Below are positions 32,586-40,292 of a stretch of DNA of 64,000 nt, piece after piece. How positions within the stretch are numbered: position 1 is the first letter of the stretch; each line of letters begins with the position of its first letter. Origin of the DNA: Alphaproteobacteria bacterium. GTDB lineage: Bacteria > Pseudomonadota > Alphaproteobacteria > Micropepsales > Micropepsaceae. A program made the translations under genes and the position numbers. The notes under the pieces were generated by a model. That model made no database searches. It saw only the letters and a list, made by a program, of their open reading frames with translations, and was not told where the DNA came from. The stretch spans positions 124,001 through 188,000 of the forward strand of contig JAJPHG010000018.1 in the NCBI GenBank assembly GCA_021325375.1, given 5' to 3'.

Positions 32586-32700
32586 GCCTTCGCTCGCGAA
32601 GCGAGAGAAGGCTGTCGCGCCGTAGCCGTCCGTAGCGACAGCGTACGGACGGGCGAAGGCGGACCGGTTGCCGCGGTCGATACGCTGTCGCTATCGACCG
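32586..32700. repeat. Three hairpins after the tRNA 3' half
   Basis: A hairpin with outer stem GCCTTC/GAAGGC spans 32586-32612. Two perfect 9-bp stems follow: CCGTCCGTA/TACGGACGG (32626-32652, loop gcgacagcg) and CGGTCGATA/TATCGACCG (32674-32700, loop cgctgtcgc). The two loops are reverse complements of each other. This looks like a REP-type repeat pair with one conserved core and changed stems. The first may end the original tRNA transcript. Confidence 0.65.
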
Positions 32701-32790
32701 GCTCGGCAAGCCAGTCTTCACAAAATCTACCCTTGGTAGTTTCCATTTCCTGCTCTGTAATTGCGCGTCGAATCGATGAGCGCGCGCGGC

Positions 32791-33819
32791 ATGAGGACGG
32801 CGGAGTTCGAGTTTCGGGTGCCGGAGCGGCTGATACCGTCCAGGCCGCGCGAATTGCGCGGCGGACGCCGCGGCGACGCGCGGCTGGTGGTGCTCGACCG
32901 CGCGCGCGAAAGGATCGAGCACGCCCAGTTCCGCGATCTCAAATCCTGGCTCGACAAGGGCGACGCGCTCGTCGTCAACAACAGCCTCGTCATGCACGAC
33001 CGGCTCCACGGCGAATGCGCGGACGGCAGGGTTTCGCTCATCCTGTTCGGCCAGCACCCCGACGGCTGGCTCGCGCAAGTAAGCCCCGCGCGGCATGCGC
33101 GGCGCGGGCGCCGGATCCGCATCGGCGGCGGCGAGGTGCGCGCGGTGCTGCTGCGTCCGGATGCGGACGATTTGTGGGTCGTGCGGTTCGAGTTCGAGGG
33201 CGATTTCCACGACGTGCTGCAGCGCTTCGGACGGCGCCACGCGGCCGCGCTGCAGGACCTGAGCAAGCGCATGCAGAGCTATCGCAACGTCTATGCCACC
33301 GAGCCGGGCTCGCTCGAAGTGCCGTCGGCGGGGTTGCATTTCACGCAGGCGATCCTCGCCGGGCTGCGCGCCAAGGGCGTCGATATCGTGCCCATCACCC
33401 TTCATATCGGGCTTTCGGAAGCCTATCGCCATATCTCGGCGCGCGACGTCGAGGACCATGAGGTCGGCGCGGAATGGTTCCGGGTGAATGACGCATCCGC
33501 GCGCGCGCTCAACGCGGCGCGCAGGCGCGGCGGTCGCCTCGTCGCCGTGGGAACGACGTCCACTCGCACGCTCGAAACGGTGGCGCAGCGCGGCGAGCCG
33601 TTCCGCGCGCGCGAGGGCTGGTCCGACCTCTATATCCGCCCGGGATACCGCTACAAGGCGGTCGATGCGATGCTGACCAACCTGCACCAGCCGCGCTCGA
33701 GCCATCTGATGCTCGTCGCCGCCTTTGCCGGCAAGGACTTCACGCTCGCCGCCTATCGCGAGATCGTGCGGAAGGAGTATCGTTTCGACCTTTTCGGCGA
33801 CTGCATGCTGATCGTGTGA
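32791..33819 (+). CDS. QueA-like SAM:tRNA ribosyltransferase-isomerase, divergent
   Basis: A 342-residue member of the QueA family, which moves the ribosyl part of SAM to preQ1 in tRNA during queuosine synthesis. Family motifs are VVNNSLVMHDRL, PSAGLHFT, ITLHIGLSEAYRHI, VGTTSTRTLE, TNLHQPRSSHLMLVAAFAG and EYRFDLFGDCMLI. The region that normally holds PLPPYI is replaced by LQRFGRRHAAALQDL, so this may be a paralogue with changed specificity. The start at 32791 aligns with the QueA N-terminus (MRTAEFEFRVPERLI); 32776 is possible. Confidence 0.75.
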   Translation: MRTAEFEFRVPERLIPSRPRELRGGRRGDARLVVLDRARERIEHAQFRDLKSWLDKGDALVVNNSLVMHDRLHGECADGRVSLILFGQHPDGWLAQVSPARHARRGRRIRIGGGEVRAVLLRPDADDLWVVRFEFEGDFHDVLQRFGRRHAAALQDLSKRMQSYRNVYATEPGSLEVPSAGLHFTQAILAGLRAKGVDIVPITLHIGLSEAYRHISARDVEDHEVGAEWFRVNDASARALNAARRRGGRLVAVGTTSTRTLETVAQRGEPFRAREGWSDLYIRPGYRYKAVDAMLTNLHQPRSSHLMLVAAFAGKDFTLAAYREIVRKEYRFDLFGDCMLIV

Positions 33820-33831
33820 CGCAAACAAAAT

Positions 33832-34009
33832 TGTCATGGCCCGCGAATGTGGGCCACCCAGGTTATGCAGCAGTGCCCTTTTTGAATGGTTCACGCGCAG
33901 ACGCGGAGTCGCGGGAAGATAACGAACCTCTGCGGCTCCGCGTCTCCGCGTGAGTCCGTCCAGATCGAGCAGAACCCAGCTGGGTGGCCCGCATTCGCAG
34001 GCCATGACA
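33832..34009. repeat. MITE/BIME-like repeat, copy 1
   Basis: A 178-bp unit with 30-bp terminal inverted repeats starting TGTCATGGCCCGCGAATG and matching at 28 of 30 positions. The interior has a second dyad around CGCGGAG/CTCCGCG. A second copy lies at 45284-45451. No gene is inside and no target duplication is clear. Confidence 0.75.
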
Positions 34010-34042
34010 CTGGATTGGACAGGTCAACTGCGAAGGCCGGCG

Positions 34043-35788
34043 TCAATCCACGTTGCGCCAGATGCCATGGCCGAGGTTGAGGTTTTCAGGCGCGCCGCGC
34101 ATCACGCGCTCGATGCGGGCGAGATAGGCCAAAGCCCAACGGCGGCACCAGTCGTCGACGTTCTCGCCTTCGGCCGGATCCGGCAGGTGCTCGAGCTCCA
34201 TCGCCACGCGTCCGTCGCGCCAGGTGGCGTGCCACCACAAGGATCGCGCGCCGAGCTTGTGGATGATGCGCGGCACGAAGGTGGCGAGCGTGATGGGACG
34301 GCCGAGGAATTCGAAGGCGAGGCTGTGGCCGCTCTCCGGCGACTCCGCCGCGAAGCCGACCAGCGTGCCGCGCTCGATCTGCTTGAACAGCTCGCGGAAC
34401 GACGCGTTGCCGCGCGCCGAGATGCGCATCGGCGCCTCGCCCTCGATCACCGGATCGGGTCCCGCGAAGCCGAAACCGCGGAACGCCCGGCCGCAGGTCT
34501 GCATGTAGCGCACGCCCGCCGCCAGCGGTCCCATATGCGTCGTCACGACGACGCAGCGCGCGCCTTGCGGCAGCCGGTCGATAGCGGTCTCGGGCGCGTG
34601 GTCGATCAGCGCGTCGATCTCATGGGCGCGCTCCGGCGCCGAGAGCCACCAGTCGCGCAGCAGCGCGTCGGCGTTCTGACCCCAATGGAGCCTTTCGAGC
34701 CATGCGTCCTCGGTCCACACCGACTTATCGGCGAGCTCCCAGGCCCAGCGCGATCGCTCGTTCCAGATGTTGGGAGGAGGCTTGCGGCCGCGCAGCGCGG
34801 CAAGCCCGTCCGCCAGCGTGCGCGGCAGGCTGCGCGCGCCGACCTGCGAGAGCTTGAGGCCGCATTGGCGCATCGCCTCGTGATTGCCGGACTGAAGATG
34901 CAGCACATAGAGATCGCGCAGCGACGCCTCGTCGTCGGGACGAAGCGCGAGCGCTTCCTCGAACGCGGCCACGGCGCGCTCGGTATCGCGCACGCCGCGC
35001 AGAGCGCGCCCGCGCGCACGGGCATGACGGAAGGTATCCTCCGGCGTCATCGGCTCGTTGGCGCGCGCGCTGGTGCGCAGCGCGCTCAGCGCGTCGTCGT
35101 GGCTGCTCTCGCTGATCAGGAGCTCCGCGCGCCACAGCCATGGGCCCGCCTGCGCCGGCAGCAGCACCGCCGCGCCGTCGCACAAGGAGATCGCAAGCGG
35201 CCTTTGGCGCGCGCGCACCAGCGCGAAGATCCATTCGCGCAGTATCGCGAGCAGCGCCGCCGTTCCGTCCTCGAGCGCGCCGCGCTCCTCCCGCGCCTGC
35301 TCGAGCCGCCCGGCCGCGACGAGGGCGATGACGCGCGCCGCGCGGAACAGCGCGATGTCGGGATCGAGCGCGATGGCAGCGTCGATGGCGTCGACCGCGC
35401 CGGCCGCGTCGCCGGTCATGAGCAGCGCCTGGCCTTGCAGGTTCTTGAGCGCCGCGGATCTGGGAATCGCCGCGACCGCCTGGTCGAGGTGCCGCAGCGC
35501 CTCGTCCGGCACGTCCAGCCGAAGCAGGAGCTGACCCACGAGCTGCGCGGTGCGCGCATCGAAGGGGTGGCGGTCGAGGGCCGCACGCGCCGCCTCCAGC
35601 GCGTCGCCGCCGCGCTCCTGGCGCATCAGCACGCGTGCGTGGAGGATGCGCGCCTCTATCGTGGCCGTGTCGTCCGCGATGAGCTGCGCGAGCATGCGCT
35701 GGGCCGCCTCGAGATCGCCGGCGTCGGCGAGCGCCTGCGCCTCCTGGAGCGACGGCATGGCAGGTGCGGGTGTCGTGGGCGCCGGCAA
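34043..35788 (-). CDS. TPR protein with acyltransferase-like C-terminal domain
   Basis: A 581-residue protein. Residues ~10-320 are TPR-type helical repeats (for example AQALADAGDLEAAQRMLAQLIADD and ALAALRPDDEASLRDLYVLHLQSGN-like units). The C-terminal 230 residues resemble LpxL/HtrB-type acyltransferases: VVVTTHMGPLAAGVRYM with a His, RELFKQIERGTLVGFAAE, and an ending like these enzymes (APENLNLGHGIWRN). No signal peptide. It is 9 nt downstream of the radical SAM gene on the same strand, so the two form an operon. Its substrate is unknown. Confidence 0.6.
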   Translation of the reverse strand: MPAPTTPAPAMPSLQEAQALADAGDLEAAQRMLAQLIADDTATIEARILHARVLMRQERGGDALEAARAALDRHPFDARTAQLVGQLLLRLDVPDEALRHLDQAVAAIPRSAALKNLQGQALLMTGDAAGAVDAIDAAIALDPDIALFRAARVIALVAAGRLEQAREERGALEDGTAALLAILREWIFALVRARQRPLAISLCDGAAVLLPAQAGPWLWRAELLISESSHDDALSALRTSARANEPMTPEDTFRHARARGRALRGVRDTERAVAAFEEALALRPDDEASLRDLYVLHLQSGNHEAMRQCGLKLSQVGARSLPRTLADGLAALRGRKPPPNIWNERSRWAWELADKSVWTEDAWLERLHWGQNADALLRDWWLSAPERAHEIDALIDHAPETAIDRLPQGARCVVVTTHMGPLAAGVRYMQTCGRAFRGFGFAGPDPVIEGEAPMRISARGNASFRELFKQIERGTLVGFAAESPESGHSLAFEFLGRPITLATFVPRIIHKLGARSLWWHATWRDGRVAMELEHLPDPAEGENVDDWCRRWALAYLARIERVMRGAPENLNLGHGIWRNVD

Positions 35789-35797
35789 TGCTTGGGC

Positions 35798-36928
35798 CTA
35801 TTGCGCGGCGATGGTGTCCGCCGCGTGCATCGGAGCCTTGGCCTGCCGCGCGGCGAAATCGAAGACGAAGATGCGGCGCAGCGATTCCATCATCTCGAGC
35901 CAGCCAGAGAACGCCTCGGCATCGGCCAGGTCCTCGGGCCGCGGCGCGAGCTTGGTCGACCAGCCGCCGCTCATGATCCGGCATTGCGAGCAATCCAGAT
36001 CCGGCGTGCAGCACTTGATCTCTTTGCGCTCCAGATCGGCGCCGTAATAATGCATCAAGGGCGTGATGCGCGAGCCGCAATCGGGCGCGATGCCGTTCGC
36101 GTCGACCGGATGCAGAGGCTCTTCGCGCGTCGACCAGGCGTTGTAGTTCTTGGAATAGAGGACCGTCTCGGGGAAGTCCTCCATCAGGTCGAGCACCGTG
36201 CGCTCGGCGTGCTTGAGGTCCTCGCCCGACAGCATCGGCGTGTCGTCGGGGCGGCTGACGCGGAAGAACTGGTCGTCATTGGCATCGCCATGGCTGAGCT
36301 TGGCGAGATACGTCACCGTCGGCGAATAGAGATTGAAGGTCAGCGGCAATCCGTTGTCGCGGCACAATTCGGCGATGGTGCGCGCGCCGTCCAGGTTCCA
36401 GCGCGACAGCGTGTAGTAGACGATCGCGCGCGGGTCGCCGCGATAGTTGCGGAACGCCTTCTTGTAGGCGGCGGCGCCGCGCATCTTGCGGTCGGTCTCC
36501 TCGTCGCCCGCCCACATCGAGATCGAGATGCGGAAGGGGACGGCGGCGTCGATCTTGATCGTGCCGTTGGTGCCGACATTGCCGTATTGGAAATGGCCGG
36601 CCGCCGCCATCAGGCGCTCCTGGTGCAGCGCGGGCTCGGCGCCGACGAAATAGGCCATCGACACCTGGCGCTCGGTCTCCTTGGCGAAGAAGGTTTCCCA
36701 TTCCTCGACCGCCTGGCGCTCGGTGATCTCCTTCAGGCCGGATTCGAAATAGTAGCAGCCCTCGCATTTGAGGTTGCAGCGCTGGGTCACCTCGTAGAAG
36801 GCGGGCTTGCGGAAGACGCGGATGGTCTGCTTGGCGGCCTCGTAGCGCTCCGCGAGGTCCGGGCGCGGCTCCACGAGCTCGCGAACGCGCCTGAGAACGA
36901 CGCGCGGATCGGACGCGGCGTACGCCAT
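35798..36928 (-). CDS. Radical SAM protein
   Basis: A 376-residue enzyme with the iron-sulfur motif Cys51-x3-Cys55-x2-Cys58 in VTQRCNLKCEGCYY and a GAEP in place of the usual GGEP. A second cysteine group near residue 310-330 (CGSRI, KCCTPDLDCSQC) suggests an auxiliary cluster as in SPASM-like proteins. It would cleave SAM to a radical and modify an unknown substrate. The partner gene follows after 9 nt. No precursor peptide gene is visible beside it. Confidence 0.8.
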   Translation of the reverse strand: MAYAASDPRVVLRRVRELVEPRPDLAERYEAAKQTIRVFRKPAFYEVTQRCNLKCEGCYYFESGLKEITERQAVEEWETFFAKETERQVSMAYFVGAEPALHQERLMAAAGHFQYGNVGTNGTIKIDAAVPFRISISMWAGDEETDRKMRGAAAYKKAFRNYRGDPRAIVYYTLSRWNLDGARTIAELCRDNGLPLTFNLYSPTVTYLAKLSHGDANDDQFFRVSRPDDTPMLSGEDLKHAERTVLDLMEDFPETVLYSKNYNAWSTREEPLHPVDANGIAPDCGSRITPLMHYYGADLERKEIKCCTPDLDCSQCRIMSGGWSTKLAPRPEDLADAEAFSGWLEMMESLRRIFVFDFAARQAKAPMHAADTIAAQ

Positions 36929-37323
36929 AATAGTTCCCCAAAACCGGCCGGTTCGGCCTCACCGTCCCCAGGGTGTCAGGAAGCTGACCGAAAATCCACA
37001 TTCAATTCCGTATAGAGCCGAACTTTGGCGGGATTCCGCGGGAAAGTTCCCGGGCGGCCAGCCCGGTGCCGTCTCGCCTGAACCTGATGGGTCATCCTTC
37101 GAGGGCCGCTTCGCGGCCACCTCAGGATGACGCGCTGGTTGTTAGAGTAGGTCCGTCACCCTGAGGTGCGAGCGAAGCGAGCCTCGAAGGGCGACGGGCC
37201 GCTTGGCGCCGCCCCAAAACAAGAAACCCGCGCCGGATTTCTCCGGCGCGGGCTCTTGCTTGAAGGTCGTACGGCCCTATGGGGAGGGGCTTACCACGGA
37301 CCGCACGCCTCAAGAACTGGTCG
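36929..37323. other. Intergenic region with two REP-type repeats and a terminator
   Basis: About 395 bp without a gene. Two related inverted repeats occupy 37091-37131 (GTCATCCT...AGGATGAC) and 37154-37196 (CGTCACCCTGAGG... ending GGGCGACG), which share CCTTCGAGG/CCTGAGGTG-type blocks in opposite orientation. A rho-independent terminator for the minus-strand gene follows at 37227-37252. Confidence 0.65.
37227..37252 (-). terminator. Rho-independent terminator of the gene at 37324
   Basis: An 11-bp perfect GC-rich stem with a 4-nt loop, followed on the minus strand by TTTCTTGTTTT. It lies 72 bp after the stop codon of the secreted protein gene. Confidence 0.8.
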
Positions 37324-37668
37324 TCAGAGGACGATCTCGCCGATGAAGGCGCCCGTGTAAGGGTTCACCTCGACGAACACGACGCGGCCGAAGCGGTCGT
37401 AGGAACGAACGACATAGCGGTCGTGATAGAAATACGGGTCGCCGACGAAGCGCACATAGTTGTGGCGGCGCAGCTCGCCGAAGATCCGGTCGCGCTCGAC
37501 GATGCGGCCGAAGCCGGGCCTCCAATAGCGGTCATGCGCGCCGACGCGGTGCTCGAAGCGGTCGGGGACGCCGTCGTGATTGCGGTCGGTCGCCATCGCT
37601 GCGTTGGTTCCGGCAAGGGTCATCACCGCGACCGCCGCCAGCAGGGCCTTTTTGACAAACATTTTCAT
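37324..37668 (-). CDS. Small secreted protein with calcium-loop-like motif
   Basis: A 114-residue protein with a Sec signal peptide (residues 1-26, MKMFVKKALLAAVAVM..., cut near AMA). The mature start DRNHDGVPDRFEH resembles a thrombospondin-3/dockerin-type calcium loop. The C-terminal VVFVEVNPYTGAFIGEIVL resembles the end of a PepSY domain. AGAGGAG precedes the ATG at 37668. It is divergent from the FeuNPQ-like operon and may be under its control. Confidence 0.65.
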   Translation of the reverse strand: MKMFVKKALLAAVAVMTLAGTNAAMATDRNHDGVPDRFEHRVGAHDRYWRPGFGRIVERDRIFGELRRHNYVRFVGDPYFYHDRYVVRSYDRFGRVVFVEVNPYTGAFIGEIVL

Positions 37669-37818
37669 CTCCTCTTCTCTCTGCCTTTTCGGGCCTATGT
37701 TGGAAGCGGTCCGACTGGAGCCGCCGTTCCATGTCGCGTAAGATGGCACCGCGCTCCTGAACGCGTTCTGGACGGTGCGTTCATTCGTCGTTCATTCGCA
37801 CGAGCCTAGAAAAAGCCC

Positions 37819-38181
37819 ATGCGTAGCCGTGTAATTCCTTGTATCGCCTTCATTTTCGGCTTGCTCGCCGCAGGCGCTGCACCGGCTTGGGAAAACGCCG
37901 ACGCGCCCTCGCTCGACCGCATCCTCCCGCAAATCCGCGAACGCCATCCCGGCAAGTTCTATGACGCGGAAGGTCCGTGGCGCGGTCCCGACGGACAATG
38001 GCGCTATCGCCTGAAATGGATGACGCCGGAGGGACGCATCGTGTGGTTCGACGCCGACGCGCGCACCGGCCGCGTGCTCAGCCCCGAATTCGACCGCATG
38101 CGTCCGCCGCCGGTGGTCCGCGAGGAGCGCCGCTTCGAGCGCGACAGGCCGTGGGGCGATCGCCCGCGCCGCCCGAGATAG
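37819..38181 (+). CDS. Periplasmic PepSY-like protein (FeuN-like position)
   Basis: A 120-residue exported protein with a signal peptide (residues 1-24, ending APAWE). The mature part ILPQIRERHPGKFYDAEG...WRYRLKWMTPEGRIVWFDADARTGRVL follows the PepSY pattern. It is 9 nt upstream of an OmpR-type regulator and a kinase. In Sinorhizobium a small periplasmic protein, FeuN, inhibits the FeuQ kinase; this gene has the matching place. Function by analogy only. Confidence 0.7.
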   Translation: MRSRVIPCIAFIFGLLAAGAAPAWENADAPSLDRILPQIRERHPGKFYDAEGPWRGPDGQWRYRLKWMTPEGRIVWFDADARTGRVLSPEFDRMRPPPVVREERRFERDRPWGDRPRRPR

Positions 38182-38190
38182 GAACACGCC

Positions 38191-38874
38191 ATGCGCATCC
38201 TTCTCGTCGAGGACGACCGCGACCTGCAGCGGCTGCTCAAGAAGGCGCTGAGCGACGCGGGCTATGTCGTCGACACGGCGGGCGACGGCGAGGAAGGGCA
38301 TTTCCTCGGCGACACCGAGCCCTATGACGCGGTGATCCTCGACCTCGGCCTGCCCAAGCTCGACGGCGTGCGCGTGCTCGAGAAATGGCGCAAGGACGGA
38401 CGCAAGATGCCGGTGCTCATCCTGACCGCGCGCGACCGCTGGAGCGACAAGGTCGCCGGCTTCGACGCCGGCGCCGACGACTATCTGGCCAAGCCCTTCT
38501 ATACCGAGGAGCTGCTCGCGCGCGTCCGCGCCTTGCTGCGCCGTGCGGCGGGTTTCGCCACGTCCGAGATCGAGATCGGCCCGCTGCAGATCGACACCCG
38601 CGCCAGCCGCGTCACGATGGACGGCAATCCCGTCAAGCTCACCAGCCTGGAATACCGCCTGCTCGCCTATCTCGCCCATCACCGCGGCAAGGTCGTGTCG
38701 CGCACCGAACTGGTGGAGCATCTCTACGACCAGGACTTCGATCGCGACTCCAACACGATCGAGGTCTTCGTCGGACGTTTGCGCAAGAAACTCGACCCCA
38801 ATCTCATCCAGACGGTGCGCGGCCTTGGCTATTGCCTCGAAGTTCCGGGCGCTTCGGATCGCGCCGAAGCTTGA
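38191..38874 (+). CDS. OmpR-family response regulator (FeuP-like)
   Basis: A 227-residue regulator. The receiver domain shows EDD near residue 7, the phospho-acceptor Asp in VILDLGLPKLDG (Asp51), and LAKPF with Lys. The C-terminal winged helix contains LTSLEYRLLAYLAHHRGKVVSR and NTIEVFVGRLRKKL. It lies in one operon with the PepSY-like protein and the sensor kinase, whose start lies within its last 50 nt. FeuP-like by sequence feel and context. Confidence 0.88.
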   Translation: MRILLVEDDRDLQRLLKKALSDAGYVVDTAGDGEEGHFLGDTEPYDAVILDLGLPKLDGVRVLEKWRKDGRKMPVLILTARDRWSDKVAGFDAGADDYLAKPFYTEELLARVRALLRRAAGFATSEIEIGPLQIDTRASRVTMDGNPVKLTSLEYRLLAYLAHHRGKVVSRTELVEHLYDQDFDRDSNTIEVFVGRLRKKLDPNLIQTVRGLGYCLEVPGASDRAEA

Positions 38875-40231
38875 TTCCCTCGCCGCCCGCCTCATCGCGG
38901 GCGCGCTGGTCTGGACCGTGTTCGGCCTGGCGCTGGGGGGCTTCGTGCTGTCGCGCGCCTTCACCTCGGCGGTGGAAGACAGCTTCGACACCACGCTGCA
39001 GGTCGATCTCGACGGGCTGATCGCGGCCGCCGAAGCCGATCCCAATGGCGGCGTGGTGCTGGAGGAGCGCCTGCTCAACCGCCGCTTCGAGCGCGTCTAT
39101 TCGGGTCTTTATTGGGAGATCATCCCGATCGAAGCCGGCGAGCCCCTGCAGTTCTCCCATTCGCTGTTCGATCACCACATCACGATCGACAACCCGAAGA
39201 GCGCCGGCCAGGCGATCTTCGGCTATGCCGAGGGGCCGGAGAACCAGAAGCTGCGCGTGCTCGCCCAGCGCATCGTCTTTCCCGTCGCCGCCACGCCGCA
39301 GAAGGACGACACGCGCTCCTACACCTTCATGGTCGCGGGCGATCTCAACGAGGTCGACGACGAGACGCGCGATTTCAACGGCACGCTGATCTGGGCGTTC
39401 TCCATCCTGGGAGCCGGGCTGCTCTTCGCCGTGTTCCTGCAGGTGCGCGTGGGCCTGCGTCCGCTGCGCCGCGTGAGCGAGGCGCTCGCACGCATCCGCG
39501 ACGGCAAGGCGCGCCGCCTCGAAGGTGATTTCCCCGCCGAGATCGCGCCGCTCGCCTCCGAGCTCAACAGCCTCATCCAGCACAGCGAGGAAGTGGTCGG
39601 CCGCGCGCGCACGCACGTCTCCAACCTCGCGCATTTCCTCAAGACGCCGCTCGCGGTGCTGTCGGGCGAAGCCGATGCCGAGCCCGGGCCGCTCGCCGAT
39701 TCCGTGAAGAAGCAGGTCTCATCCATGCGCCGCCAGGTCGATCACTATCTCGCGCGCGGACGCGCCGCGGGCGCGCTCGACGTGCTCGGCAACCGCACGA
39801 AGGTGGGCGCGGCGTTGAGCGATCTGGTGCGCATCCTGGAGCGCATGCATGAGGAGCGCGGCATCGAGATCGCGCTCGATTGCGCGGACAATCTCTACTT
39901 CCGCGGCGAGCGGCAGGATTTGGAGGAGATGGCGGGCAACCTCATCGACAATGCCTGCAAATGGGCCCGCGCCCATGTGCGGGTGAGCGCGCGCGCGATC
40001 TCCGGCTCGCGCTTCGAGCTCGTGGTCGAGGACGACGGCCCGGGCCTCAGGCCCGAGGATCGCGAGCGCGTGCTGGAGCGCGGCGAGCGCCTCGACGAAA
40101 GCGTGCCGGGCTCGGGGCTCGGCCTCTCCATCGTCGAGGACATCGCCAAGCTCTATGGCGGCACGTTCACGCTCGGAAACTCCGCGCTCGGGGGCTTGAG
40201 CGCGACGCTGGTCTTGCCGGCAATCGCGTGA
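38825..40231 (+). CDS. Sensor histidine kinase (FeuQ/PhoQ-like)
   Basis: A 468-residue inner-membrane kinase if it starts at the TTG at 38825, the only in-frame start that keeps the first transmembrane helix; it overlaps the regulator gene by 50 nt. Helices at about 23-47 and 195-217 flank a periplasmic sensor domain. The H box is HVSNLAHFLKTPLAVL, the N box NLIDNACKWA, and G boxes are DDGPGL and GSGLGLSIV. The LKTPL variant is seen in PhoQ/FeuQ-type kinases. The start codon is the weak point. Confidence 0.82.
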   Translation: MAIASKFRALRIAPKLDSLAARLIAGALVWTVFGLALGGFVLSRAFTSAVEDSFDTTLQVDLDGLIAAAEADPNGGVVLEERLLNRRFERVYSGLYWEIIPIEAGEPLQFSHSLFDHHITIDNPKSAGQAIFGYAEGPENQKLRVLAQRIVFPVAATPQKDDTRSYTFMVAGDLNEVDDETRDFNGTLIWAFSILGAGLLFAVFLQVRVGLRPLRRVSEALARIRDGKARRLEGDFPAEIAPLASELNSLIQHSEEVVGRARTHVSNLAHFLKTPLAVLSGEADAEPGPLADSVKKQVSSMRRQVDHYLARGRAAGALDVLGNRTKVGAALSDLVRILERMHEERGIEIALDCADNLYFRGERQDLEEMAGNLIDNACKWARAHVRVSARAISGSRFELVVEDDGPGLRPEDRERVLERGERLDESVPGSGLGLSIVEDIAKLYGGTFTLGNSALGGLSATLVLPAIA

Positions 40232-40292
40232 ATGCCGCAAGCGGTTGTTAACGCTGTCACGTTAGCCTCCAGGAGTGGGGACAGGTCTTACG

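Noticed and set aside
33950-37015. 1021-codon frame on the plus strand
   Set aside because: It runs opposite the TPR/acyltransferase and radical SAM genes, which show real motifs; composition is that of antisense GC-rich DNA.
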